A DNA stretch of 64,000 bases from Patiria pectinifera (taxonomy: Eukaryota > Echinodermata > Asteroidea > Valvatida > Asterinidae). Location: NCBI GenBank assembly GCA_029964075.1, contig CM057149.1, positions 26,798,197 to 26,862,196 on the forward strand, in the 5' to 3' direction. Made by a program: the position numbers and the translations under genes. Numbering within the stretch: the stretch's first letter is position 1; every line of letters starts with the position of its first letter. Below the pieces are notes generated by a model that saw nothing but the letters and a program-made list of their open reading frames with translations, was not told the origin of the DNA and made no database searches. Shown here one piece after another: positions 57,501 through 64,000 of this stretch.

Positions 57501-57926
57501 AGAAATATATTTTTCGTAGCTTCTGGCGACTTGTGACTGACTCAGTTAGCCTACACATTGCAACTCTGCTTCCTGAATACTTCCTGAATTATTGCTTATC
57601 GTTTACTTTTAAAAGTTCAGAATGGTTTGTGTTTACTATTGTCGATGGTACGATTGTACAATAATGACAAATTCATACTGCAGAACAACTCGACAGAACC
57701 CTGATAGTTCAAGGACGAATGAATTGACAGAAGACAGGATACACAACAACTATATTAATAAAGATAATGTTTTGATGGTTGATGTCATACCGACCTTTTC
57801 TCTGCCACCAAATACACTGCCTGTAGCGCCTTCCCCCTTCTTATCGTCCGTGTAGTAGATGTAAGACTGCGTACTTCGTAGCTGTCGAGGTTCTTTGCGT
57901 GCATGTACTTGAAATCGGGAAAACAT
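42433..57926 (-). CDS. TBK1: TBK1/IKK-epsilon serine/threonine kinase, 18 coding exons
   Basis: Cytosolic kinase that, in animals studied, phosphorylates IRF and autophagy-adaptor proteins downstream of innate immune sensors. Coding exons (descending): 57926-57795, 56226-56086, 55379-55250, 53334-53153, 51593-51436, 50952-50839, 50365-50186, 49355-49156, 48620-48562, 47981-47890, 47607-47370, 46950-46829, 46300-46184, 45458-45363, 45214-45136, 44546-44451, 43879-43647, 42562-42433. All splice phases agree and the sum is 2499 nt (832 residues). Glycine loop [10 protein letters not shown] 31-40, Lys53, Glu70, HRDLKPGN with Asp150, DFG at 172, activation loop [11 protein letters not shown] with Ser187. 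Ubiquitin-like domain about 325-404, coiled-coil scaffold about 430-680, C-terminal helix about 805-825. It is about 100 residues longer than vertebrate TBK1, mostly in the N-terminus and exon 17. TBK1 and IKK-epsilon cannot be told apart here; a single pre-duplication ortholog is likely. Confidence 0.93.
42563..43646 (-). other. TBK1 intron 17
   Basis: Contains a short direct duplication, TTGAAATCTTGCATATTCAG, at about 42955 and 42977. No repeat family was recognised otherwise. Confidence 0.6.
43647..43879 (-). CDS. TBK1: TBK1 exon 17 (long linker, stop/donor overlap)
   Basis: 77 codons, [14 protein letters not shown] to VPMPRDLKR, low-complexity and apparently disordered, with no clear vertebrate match. 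It ends CGAGA|GTAAGT: read through, the next codons are GAG TAA, so the donor overlaps a stop. The strong donor and the good match of exon 18 favour splicing; intron retention would truncate the protein here. Confidence 0.82.
44451..44546 (-). CDS. TBK1: TBK1 exon 16
   Basis: [20 protein letters not shown] to HYKAPFT, a helical segment then a short loop. Acceptor TTTGTTGCAG, donor GTGAGT. Confidence 0.85.
45136..45214 (-). CDS. TBK1: TBK1 exon 15 (scaffold end)
   Basis: [18 protein letters not shown] to ELAITK. Acceptor TATTCCTTCAG, donor GTAACG, phase 0 exit. Confidence 0.87.
45363..45458 (-). CDS. TBK1: TBK1 exon 14 (scaffold)
   Basis: [20 protein letters not shown] to EMMKWFG. Acceptor ACAGAATCAG, donor GTGAGT. 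Confidence 0.88.
46184..46300 (-). CDS. TBK1: TBK1 exon 13 (scaffold)
   Basis: [18 protein letters not shown] to [11 protein letters not shown], matching the conserved YNEEQIHKFDK motif. Acceptor GTAATACAG, donor GTAAGC. Confidence 0.92.
46532..46741. mobile_element. MITE with GGGAGACAT ends, copy 2 (TBK1 intron 12)
   Basis: CCTTAGGGAGACACCGGACA, then a GGAGACATTTCAATGTCTCC palindrome on the left and TGGGAATGTCATCCTAAG on the right. The interior shares CGTCGCAA, TGCTCATGGTC, TTCGTGG and TTTTGTGCACAA with the copy at 24.25 kb. It sits in the intron between exons 12 and 13. Confidence 0.6.
46829..46950 (-). CDS. TBK1: TBK1 exon 12 (scaffold)
   Basis: [19 protein letters not shown] to CCHPRDK, corresponding to LLRLSSSQGTIE...THPKDRN. 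Acceptor CCTGTTCAG, donor GTAAGA. Confidence 0.88.
47370..47607 (-). CDS. TBK1: TBK1 exon 11 (scaffold coiled coil)
   Basis: 79 codons of helical sequence, from [17 protein letters not shown] to EIGNIRQ, part of the dimerisation scaffold. Acceptor CCCCTAACAG, donor GTAATG. Confidence 0.9.
47890..47981 (-). CDS. TBK1: TBK1 exon 10 (start of scaffold helices)
   Basis: [20 protein letters not shown] and [10 protein letters not shown], matching the ACRIASTLLLYQELMRKGI helix. Acceptor TTTCTTTCAG, donor GTGAGT. Confidence 0.9.
48562..48620 (-). CDS. TBK1: TBK1 exon 9 (linker)
   Basis: [19 protein letters not shown], aligned with HPRYDLDGDASMAK of the vertebrate protein. Acceptor TTTATACAG, donor GTGAGT, phase 0 exit. 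Confidence 0.88.
48697..48795 (-). CDS. TBK1: Candidate TBK1 cassette exon 8a
   Basis: A 99-nt segment with acceptor AATTCTTTCAG and donor CCAG|GTAGGA keeps the frame whether included or skipped. It would add 33 residues ([18 protein letters not shown]...), partly hydrophobic, between the ubiquitin-like domain and the scaffold. No counterpart exists in vertebrate TBK1, and the protein aligns better without it; the intron to exon 9 would be only 76 bp. It may be a real alternative exon or chance. Confidence 0.35.
49156..49355 (-). CDS. TBK1: TBK1 exon 8 (ubiquitin-like domain)
   Basis: [15 protein letters not shown], then [15 protein letters not shown], matching the PKTTEENPIFVVS end of the vertebrate ubiquitin-like domain. 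Acceptor TTTCTGCAG, donor GTAAGG, one base carried over. Confidence 0.92.
49740..49965. other. GC-richer block in TBK1 intron 7, not an exon
   Basis: Open on both strands (49743-49955 minus, 49789-50223 plus), but exon 7 joins exon 8 directly in frame and in homology. Nothing is missing from the protein here. Function unknown; may be an old repeat. Confidence 0.4.
50186..50365 (-). CDS. TBK1: TBK1 exon 7 (end of kinase, start of ULD)
   Basis: [17 protein letters not shown] to [18 protein letters not shown] end ([18 protein letters not shown]). Closes the kinase C-lobe and starts the ubiquitin-like domain. Acceptor TTTATTCAG, donor GTAAGA. Confidence 0.92.
50546..50568. repeat. G homopolymer run in TBK1 intron 6
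   Basis: GGGGGGGGCGGGGGGGG with one interruption, capable of G-quadruplex formation on the plus strand. Confidence 0.6.
50690..50745. repeat. (GTCA)n microsatellite in TBK1 intron 6
   Basis: Two tracts of AGTC tetranucleotide repeats, six to seven and three to four units, separated by TTACTATCGGGG. Confidence 0.8.
50839..50952 (-). CDS. TBK1: TBK1 exon 6 (kinase C-lobe)
   Basis: Reads [20 protein letters not shown] and EWSRELP, matching the vertebrate SGAISGVQ...GPIDWSGDMP stretch. Acceptor TTTTTGTAG, donor GTGAGT. Confidence 0.93.
51095..51125 (+). ncRNA. tRNA-like B-box remnant in TBK1 intron 5
   Basis: GGTCGTGGGTTCGAGTCCCA contains a perfect B box (GGTTCGAGTCC). No matching A box or acceptor stem is apparent upstream, so this is probably a SINE fragment. 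Confidence 0.4.
51436..51593 (-). CDS. TBK1: TBK1 exon 5 (kinase C-lobe)
   Basis: [12 protein letters not shown], then [20 protein letters not shown]: the APE-equivalent and helix F region. Acceptor CTTGCAG, donor GTAAGT, two bases carried over. Confidence 0.95.
51644..52292 (-). mobile_element. MULE-like MITE, copy 3 (TBK1 intron 4), interrupted
   Basis: Opposite in orientation to copies 1 and 2. Starts CAACCTAACATGATGTCGAG and ends GGGGACGACGTTG. Flanks GCATCGCAC (51635-51643) and GCGTCGTAC (52293-52301) match at 7 of 9 positions, the decayed 9-bp duplication. Between them TCACCCTGGTATTGGATCAT, TCTGGGGTAAAGACAG and ATTGCGGTATCCAATC follow the family. A hairpin MITE is inserted at 52061. 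Confidence 0.65.
52061..52234. mobile_element. Hairpin MITE nested in MULE-like copy 3
   Basis: Arms of about 75 bp: GCCTTTAGTCAAG (52061) mirrored by CTTGACTAAAGGC (52222-52234), with inner pairs GGATGCTGGCACG and CGTGCCAGAATC, around a loop of about 30 bp. The parent MITE resumes on both sides, which dates the hairpin as the younger insertion. No coding capacity; the frame 52145-52345 only crosses it. Confidence 0.7.
52381..52533. mobile_element. CCGGTGT MITE, copy 2 (TBK1 intron 4)
   Basis: 153 bp from CCGGTGTACTATGAAATTTG to CAAATTTCATATGACACCGG, with better inverted ends than copy 1 at 27.6 kb. Shares ATGAAATACGCACTCATTGG inside the left end. Confidence 0.7.
53153..53334 (-). CDS. TBK1: TBK1 exon 4 (catalytic and activation loops)
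   Basis: Residues 135-195. Carries [10 protein letters not shown] (catalytic Asp150), [10 protein letters not shown] (Asp172) and [11 protein letters not shown], where Ser187 corresponds to human Ser172. Acceptor AACATAG, donor GTGAGC. Confidence 0.95.
53582..53630 (+). ncRNA. tRNA-derived SINE head, TBK1 intron 3
   Basis: ATAGCTCAGTCGGTACAGAG is a good A box with flanking tRNA-like sequence. A degraded B box (GTTCAACTTTTC) may follow at about 53624. Probably a SINE fragment, not a tRNA gene. Confidence 0.45.
53631..55249 (-). other. Rest of TBK1 intron 3
   Basis: No exon expected or seen. CAAAATGGCGCC (54314) and CAAGATGGCCGCC (54342), both YY1-like, lie 28 bp apart. The long plus-strand frame 54835-55512 is a shadow of exon 3 plus open intron. 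Confidence 0.45.
55250..55379 (-). CDS. TBK1: TBK1 exon 3 (hinge region)
   Basis: Residues 92-134, [19 protein letters not shown] to FKILLRDV; gatekeeper Met and hinge Glu-Leu-Cys are visible. Acceptor TTTTGCAG, donor GTAAGT, leaving one base of the next codon. Confidence 0.93.
55380..56085 (-). other. TBK1 intron 2
   Basis: Only a short AAGTCATATCACAAG-type tandem repeat near 55878-55930. Nothing else recognised. Confidence 0.4.
56086..56226 (-). CDS. TBK1: TBK1 exon 2 (VAVK lysine, helix C)
   Basis: Residues 45-91, [17 protein letters not shown] to LLAIEED, 47 codons in phase 0. Holds catalytic Lys53 and helix-C Glu70. Acceptor TTTTGTCTAG, donor GTGAGT. Confidence 0.93.
56227..57794 (-). 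other. TBK1 intron 1
   Basis: 1.57 kb with no recognised element. The overlapping frames at 57073-57447 are not coding. Confidence 0.4.
57795..57926 (-). CDS. TBK1: TBK1 exon 1 (N-terminus, glycine-rich loop)
   Basis: Residues 1-44, ending [14 protein letters not shown]. The ATG at 57926 is the first in frame after a TAA at 57974-57972, which supports it. The first 20 residues have no counterpart in vertebrate TBK1, whose start aligns near residue 17. The donor GTCGGT is weak, but the frame and protein match require it. Confidence 0.85.
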
Positions 57927-58044
57927 AGTATCCTGGAGTGAAGAAGAAATAAAGTTGCGTTCTTGAAACTTTTAGTAGCCCAGTGTCAGTGGACGACGAA
58001 CTTTCCAGATGACTGCTTTTTAATCTGAACTTAAATTTAACGAC

Positions 58045-58052
58045 TATATATA
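58045..58052 (-). promoter_or_regulatory. Candidate TATA box for TBK1
   Basis: TATATATA on the minus strand, about 120 nt before the start codon. It predicts transcription starting near 58015-58022 and a 5' UTR of about 90 nt. The sequence is palindromic, so orientation rests on the gene alone. Confidence 0.45.
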
Positions 58053-60059
58053 CGCTGGGTCCGCCCTCATTTTTTTAGTATTAAATGTTTCGATCCTATT
58101 TATATCAATGAAAGTTAATTAATCTCAAATCATTTTATATTTTTCTGCACGTGCGCACAGCCGGTAAGTTCGGCACGAAATGCATTTCCATGCTGACATG
58201 CACAACAATATATAGCTTGAAAAGTTGAAGGGACTTCCTTGTATGCTGCATGGTTTAATGCACAATATAAGAAAGGACATTCCGATGTGATGACGTCAAT
58301 CTTGTTCCGGCGGCGGGGTTATGGCGGTTTCCCAGGCCATAGAAGTGCATATTTGGGCACACGCGATGTACACAACAGGTCGCGGTGGCAACGCAAAAAG
58401 TGTTAGAACAACAACTCTGTTTTCAATTTCTATACGTATTGCTTTGGTTTTTAAATCACGGTTTTTCTCAAGACTTGCACCCTCACAGAAGATTTGCAAG
58501 CATTGTGCCATCGAAAAATTTCCGGCGTTCCCGAACAAAACAAATTACATAACCAAACGGGTTTCCTTATCGTAATCCTTTCATACAGCCAAAAAACGTG
58601 TGTAATAAGGGAACTTGTTACTTTCCGGATAGCTGTCACCTTGAAACAATTGACATCACTCACTCAAAAATGTAGCACCATTGCGGAAAAAAAACCAAGT
58701 CATGCTCCAACCAGTAAGGCAAGAAAGAAAACGGGTTTAAAACTCACAGGTATAATAACTGAAATAAATTGGATGGCAAGTTGAACATGAAAAACATGCA
58801 CAGTCAAACGGACGGTTCTCAAGTTTTGCGCGTTTTATAGCTTTGTGCGAATTCTGATTAATTGTTTACTTTTCACGCCCACTGTGGGTGGACCCATTTT
58901 GCAGCACCTCCCTAAGTACAAACAAATAAACCTAAAATATTCCATGACAATTTCTATAAAATTATCAGCAAAGTATCGAGCGAAAACCCCTCCCCAAAAT
59001 TCCAAAAAAGGAAGGGCCGGTATAGTAGGCTATTTGTAAACATTACACTGTAATTATCAATGGGCTTACGTTAGTCACAATGACTAGGCTACTTGAAGCT
59101 AAGTCGATCAACTTTGACTAAGTGTTTCCCTTTTAGACTAACCTGTTAGTCAGTTTGACAGGGGGCAATGTCTAAGCATGCATGATAGTCACATTTTCGA
59201 GAGAAAAAAATGCTATATTTGGAACATTGCCGTATTCAATAGTAGCTGTTTTGATAAGTAGGGCCAATAACAATATTTTCAAAGCATATTGTTCAACCAC
59301 TGATCAGTACTTAGCACTTTTGTGTATACGCATCAGTTATAGGAGGACAACTGGACATTATAGGCTCTTTATTATAAAAAAGATAATAAAAAACTGTTTC
59401 AACTCCTGGCCCTAAAGCGGACAAAAACGTCTAGGATCGGTCGGGTTACACAGCCCAGTATTTAGGGATCAGAGGTAATGCCTGCTATATACTGTCTCAG
59501 TTTGCATGTTTCTTTTGCCATTTGACGTGTATTTTTTGTTAAATTTTAATGGTTGAACCACATTTTCATTGCGTTTAGGTATGTGCCCGTGTGGATGGAT
59601 AAGTTTCACGAAATAAACCCCCTTCCACCCCACCCCCCCCCCAAAAAAAAATTAAAAAAAGCAAAACAAAACGACGTAAAAACACACCCAAAATGGAACG
59701 AATGGACCGTTACTATGATAAACGTTACCAACATCATTGGGTTATTTATAGCTGTGCATGGCTGTACAAAGTCATTTCAATCAGCTTAAGTCATCATCAA
59801 TTTATCGTGACCTGAATTTTTCGTGCTCCCGTTTGATTTAGATGTCATCTGTCACGAACCGAGTGGTATTTTAGGCTTGGTCACCGTGACTTTTGAATAT
59901 CATGGTTACTTTGTTTGTTGTTGAACTTAATTATGTAACTCGCACACAAAAACAGGAAACCACAAACAAGTTACAATTAGATTCTAAAAACAAAGTGTTA
60001 AAATGCACACAGCAAAAACTGTCAAGCAATTAAACACTTTTCAAAAGTCAATCTTGCTA
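58053..60059. other. Upstream of TBK1, no gene recognised
   Basis: Frames on both strands at 58296-58784 overlap and lack a family signature. GACTAA/TTAGTC words recur around 59066-59150. A C run lies at about 59630. A short upstream gene sharing the TBK1 promoter cannot be excluded. Confidence 0.3.
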
Positions 60060-60545
60060 TAAGCCTATCACTTCGTAAACATGTTTTAATACTAAACACG
60101 TTCAGAGTATTGATGGCTGATGTTCAGCTATTGATCATGTATGTTTAGGAGCTGGACACTTAATTTTTTAGCTTCTAAGTTTACAAACTTTTAACAAGAT
60201 TGTGTTTAATTGCTGCACACAATTTTTGGACTGTAACAAAAACGAGGGGTTGTCGAGGATAATATAGTAAACATGTTCAGAGTATTGATGGATAATGCTG
60301 ATACGCATACAGTAATCCGTAAGCCTATCACTTTGTAAAAATGTTTTAATACTAAACACGTTCAGAGTATTGATGGATAATGTTCAGCAATTGATCATGT
60401 ATGTTTAGGAGCTGGACACTTAATATTTTAGCTTCTAAGTAGACAACTGATAGAAAGATTGTGTTTAATTGCTTAACACAAAATTCTTGGAGTGTGTAAC
60501 GAAAACGAGGGGTTGTCGAGGATAATAAACAACCATACAGTAACT
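60060..60545. repeat. 260-bp tandem duplication
   Basis: TAAGCCTATCACTT at 60060 and again at 60320 starts two copies that share ATGTTTTAATACTAAACACG, TTGATCATGTATGTTTAGGA and ACGAGGGGTTGTCGAGGATA. The second copy is shorter at its end. TTCAGAGTATTGATGG occurs a third time at about 60276. Confidence 0.85.
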
Positions 60546-61140
60546 TAATTTCCAAATGTGATGCTCTTATTTCCACTGTGGTCTATTTCTCTACAATACG
60601 GGCATATTTTTTTATTCAATAATTGTTCCCTTTTCCCAGAACACCATGCAGCTTGTATAGTGTGATGTAAAAAAAAAGCGCACGTAACGCACACTCAACA
60701 CGGAAGTCACGGCATCTTTTTTTTCAAAGCGGATACGGTAATCCGTATGGACGAAGTAATGTCACATCTTGGCATGGTACGTGATGGGGAAAACCCCCAC
60801 TCATCCCCAATATCTTCCCATTGAAGTTGCATTCCCGTGCTATCTTCTGGTTTCGTCCCGCCCCCCCCCCCAAAAAAAAAAAAATAACCCCTTTTCTAAA
60901 TTCCCATTTTACAGGAATAAAAACGTTATTAACGTTTGAGTGAGACATCGACCGAAAAAAAAAATTGCCCACGTTTAGTCATTGAATTGTTATGTTACAA
61001 ATTTCGACATTACTTGCAGCCCAACAATAGTTCGCTTCTTGTGAGTTAATCTGGTTCCCAGCTTAACGTACCGTCAATATCATAAATGCACGGTCTAGGA
61101 ACCAGTCTGCTCTCATGGCGGATCTCTTTGTTCTAAAAAG
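60546..61140. other. Intergenic, no gene recognised
   Basis: Includes a C run followed by an A run at about 60858-60884. Nothing else supported. Confidence 0.3.
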
Positions 61141-61330
61141 TAAAAACCTTTATTTATTTATTTATTTATTTCTTGTTTATCCTGGGGAGACTTTTTCAGT
61201 GGAACACTGTTTTTCAAAGGTGCCCAGCATTTACAACAAGCATACAATAGTATAAAAATAGAACAAGCAATTAAAACATTACGAATATATAATTAAGAAG
61301 ATTAATAAACAGTAAAATGAAATGAGACAA
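61141..61330 (-). mobile_element. LINE 3' tail, inverted
   Basis: (TTTA)n at 61149-61170 followed by CTTGTTTATCCTGGGGAGAC. On the minus strand this is a 3' UTR ending in an AAATAAAT microsatellite, typical of truncated LINEs. The coding part is absent. Confidence 0.45.
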
Positions 61331-62599
61331 GGTTAATCACAGTTATTACGAGGGTTTGTAGACGAACCAACCAAAATCAGATTTTTTTGTGGGGAGGGGG
61401 TTGAAAAGTTATTAAGAGAAAAAACTCAGAAAATGTTGAACAGCATGGCGAACAACCCTTCGAAAACCCAGATGTAAACAAAGCGTGACTCATTTTTCTG
61501 AGGGCTACTCGATAAATCACACGTGGCTTCCCCGGCGTTCCCGATTTTTCCCTTTTCCCCGTACGGTTCCATTCACATGTATATGCTTTGAAACTTGAAT
61601 TGAACAACTCCTAAAATAAATGTACCAGTACATTTTATGGTAACATGAGTGTATACATTTGTCACAAGTGAATCACAGCACAGCTATAGTGAGACACTCA
61701 TTGTTGTGGACCAAATTCACACAAAGGAAAATCCGAGTCATCGATATGAGATAGATAATTTAATGAAAATCATTGACAAAGCATGTAAACTTGCCCATGA
61801 ACTTAGTCAATAATTACACAGTATCTATATCGGACAGAAAACCAATGGCATGATGTTTAATATATCGTGTACGTACCGTATATATGCAAATATTTCCATG
61901 GATTTCACAGTTCTATCTTTAACACGTACCGGTACTGTGTCCCAGTCTTTGTAACGCTCCTTTGTACAGAACCCGCCAAATTTCACCGTGATAAGGTTTT
62001 TGGCGCGAAGACTCCGAATATTACACACGAGACCACCATTAAAGTGTTCAGTGTTCTACAGTGGGCGTATTCATGCGTGATACTATAGTTCATGAACCTG
62101 CCCATGATAGAACCTGACCACGATAGGTGCAAAGAGCAAGTGTTATTTAACTGCACGTTAAACCTTTTTTTGGGGGGGGGGCGGACTATTTCGGGAGAGA
62201 GGAACATGACTAAGGCCTCATGATGATAAAACAAATTCCTGTGACTTAATGGATTGACAGCCTTTTTGCCATCATGCATGTCTTGCATGCTGATGGACAT
62301 TAACACTGTGAGGCCAAATCACCACTATGATCACCTCTTTCACCACCAGCACCATTAAGATCATGACCCGATCCTCATAACCCTGATTATCCATTAATTA
62401 ATTACTTACTTAATCAATTGATTAATTAATGCACCATAACAACCACCATTATCCTCAATCCGTGTCACAATTCTCACCCTTTCACTACATCGTACGTCAT
62501 CCTCATCACCCCCACCTTCATCTACACCCTCTACAGGTTGAGTAAAAAAAACCAAAACCAAATGGCAGGACAATTTTCTTAATAAGGTTATGCATGTAG
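61331..62599. other. Intergenic, no gene recognised
   Basis: A G run (62167-62180) and (ATCACC)-like low-complexity sequence at 62310-62530. No gene. Confidence 0.35.
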
Positions 62600-62815
62600 C
62601 ACTATTAAAATCTGGGACTTGAAAGCGTAATTCATAAACTTTCTTTTAGTACAAGAATAATTCAAATCACTCATGTACTTTTGAGGTACCGAATTTTAAA
62701 CACAACCACCGCTTTAAAGTTCTGTCAACTTGAAAAGTACATGAGTGATTTTAATGATTCTTATACTAAAAGAAAGCTTATTAATTGGGCTTTCACATCC
62801 TAGATTCTAATAGTG
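62600..62815. mobile_element. Palindromic MITE, 216 bp
   Basis: Arms of about 90 bp: CACTATTAAAATCTGGGA (62600) mirrors TCCTAGATTCTAATAGTG, and inside TTTCTTTTAGTA, AATCACTCATGTACTTTT mirrors AAAAGTACATGAGTGATT and TACTAAAAGAAA. The loop is about 40 bp. Non-coding; no target duplication was certain. Confidence 0.75.
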
Positions 62816-63532
62816 ATACACGCAGAACGTCATTGACATTTGGGTTTCCCTTTCTTTATTTGCTCACCCTGTAAGGCGAACCATCATCACCACTTTTCTC
62901 ATCATCATCACCACCGCTAGTGCAGCCATTTTCACCGCGATTTCTATAGGCTTGTTATAACATCACCTTCATCATCTTCACCATGCATATAAACCTCGAT
63001 GTCATTTTATTATGCAATCCTTTCGAAATCCCAGATGGGGGCAGGGATTAATCGAAACAAGATGTCCATGGCGAACAGAAACGGGTGTTGAAGTAAAATC
63101 CAAAGGATTATTTGGACAAATCCGCCTCTTATTAGGGTAAATACAAGTTTACAGCCTCATGTTAACGACAGCAGCTACTGAAATCCTGAAGCTATCACAG
63201 AAACTATATGAAATCAAAAAGAAGTACAAATTATCACCTTTTTTCCTCTTAATCAAAAAGCTTGCAGTATTTTTTCAGTAATCCGTATCTGAAAGACCTC
63301 TACGTACAGCTCTCACTGACAGTTGATAGACGAGGAATGTTAAAACCACGCAAACAAATCCATCGTTGATGGGACCAAGTATCTATGCAACGAGCGTCCA
63401 TGGTTACCCTCCTCATCACAGGCCGATATAGTCTGGTTCCCTGACCCATTGTCATTTTGTCTTCAAAAATTAAATGGGATCCGGTAACTAGCGGTGAATC
63501 TGGCATACGTTGCCCGGAATTCCGGTTATTGT
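62816..63532. other. Intergenic, no gene recognised
   Basis: ATCATCACC-type low complexity at 62880-62935. The minus frame 63300-63506 is unassigned. Confidence 0.3.
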
Positions 63533-63948
63533 CAACCTCGTCCCCAGGGTGTCGAGTAGTACGCGCCCACCACTACCTGCTCTCACACCCTGGTATTGGA
63601 TTACATGTATTTGCATGTGCAAGAATTATAATTTGCATTGTTTTTGTATGCGGTGTCTGGGGTAAAAACAGACACGATTACGGTTACGATCTTTAACGAG
63701 ACAACATGCAGGATCACATTTCATATCAACGGAACAAATTGGAAAGAAAATGAATATTTCGAGAAGGCATGGACGAATGATCGCGAAAACACGTACTGCA
63801 CGTTGTGAATAACAACACCAAGCACACGATTTAAATCCATTTCTAGCCAATTGCGGTATCAAATCAGGATCCAGGAAGCAACTTTCCTATCCAGGGCCTA
63901 CTATTGGAGACGAGGTTGGAAACAAAGTAAGCACTGGGGACGAAGTTG
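63533..63948 (-). mobile_element. MULE-like MITE, copy 4
   Basis: Starts CAACCTCGTCCCCAGGGTGT and ends CACTGGGGACGAAGTTG, opposite in orientation to copies 1 and 2. Contains GTAGTACGCGCCCACCACTA, CAATTGCGGTATC and CGTTGTGAATAACAACACC. A possible decayed duplication is CGGTTATTG on the left and CGGGTAATG on the right (7 of 9). Confidence 0.75.
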
Positions 63949-64000
63949 CGGGTAATGTATGTTAACTATATACATGACGTGCGTGGGTCTGAAACCCGCC

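Overview
The window is eukaryotic genomic DNA, most likely from an invertebrate deuterostome (echinoderm, hemichordate or amphioxus). It has AT-leaning intergenic DNA, a multi-exon gene with GT-AG introns, vertebrate-type TBK1 and plexin coding sequence, Penelope-like, Ty3/gypsy and jockey/CR1-like retroelement fragments, many MITEs, and many long G or C homopolymers. The TU-like foldback element makes an echinoderm tempting, but the species is not proven. There are no bacterial operons, CRISPR arrays or rRNA genes.

Only one complete gene is convincing. A TBK1/IKK-epsilon protein kinase lies on the minus strand from about 58.0 kb down to 42.4 kb. I reconstructed 18 coding exons whose phases agree throughout and that join into one 832-residue reading frame: kinase domain, ubiquitin-like domain, coiled-coil scaffold and a short C-terminal adaptor-binding helix. 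A TATA box and an upstream in-frame stop support its start. An optional 99-nt cassette exon, and a splice donor that overlaps a stop codon, suggest alternative isoforms.

A second host locus is a plexin-like fragment on the minus strand at 34.6-35.4 kb (signal peptide plus the start of the Sema domain). It is broken by two frame changes, both at homopolymer runs.

The rest is repeats. From left to right: TGACGTCA-rich repeats and a decayed Penelope-like element (0-2.4 kb); short-phrase repeats (3.9-4.3 kb); an internally deleted Ty3/gypsy element (4.9-6.9 kb); long stretches with no recognisable gene (7-15.6 kb); a MULE-like MITE (15.6 kb); a foldback transposon with nearly identical 270-bp arms and a perfect 7-bp target duplication (17.46-19.84 kb); a degenerate tandem array of roughly 120-bp units (20.4-22.8 kb); gypsy and LINE tails, MITEs and an inverted phrase-repeat block (24-34 kb); a MITE with long inverted repeats (38.2 kb); and a 66-bp minisatellite just downstream of TBK1 (41.7-42.1 kb). 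TBK1 introns carry several of the same families, including a hairpin MITE nested inside an older MITE. Upstream of TBK1 are a 260-bp tandem duplication, a LINE tail, a palindromic MITE and another MULE-like MITE.

The most unusual theme is several unrelated elements built from one short phrase repeated many times with variable linkers, two of them in inverted arms. This looks like a recurring architecture, possibly arrays of transposase-binding sites.
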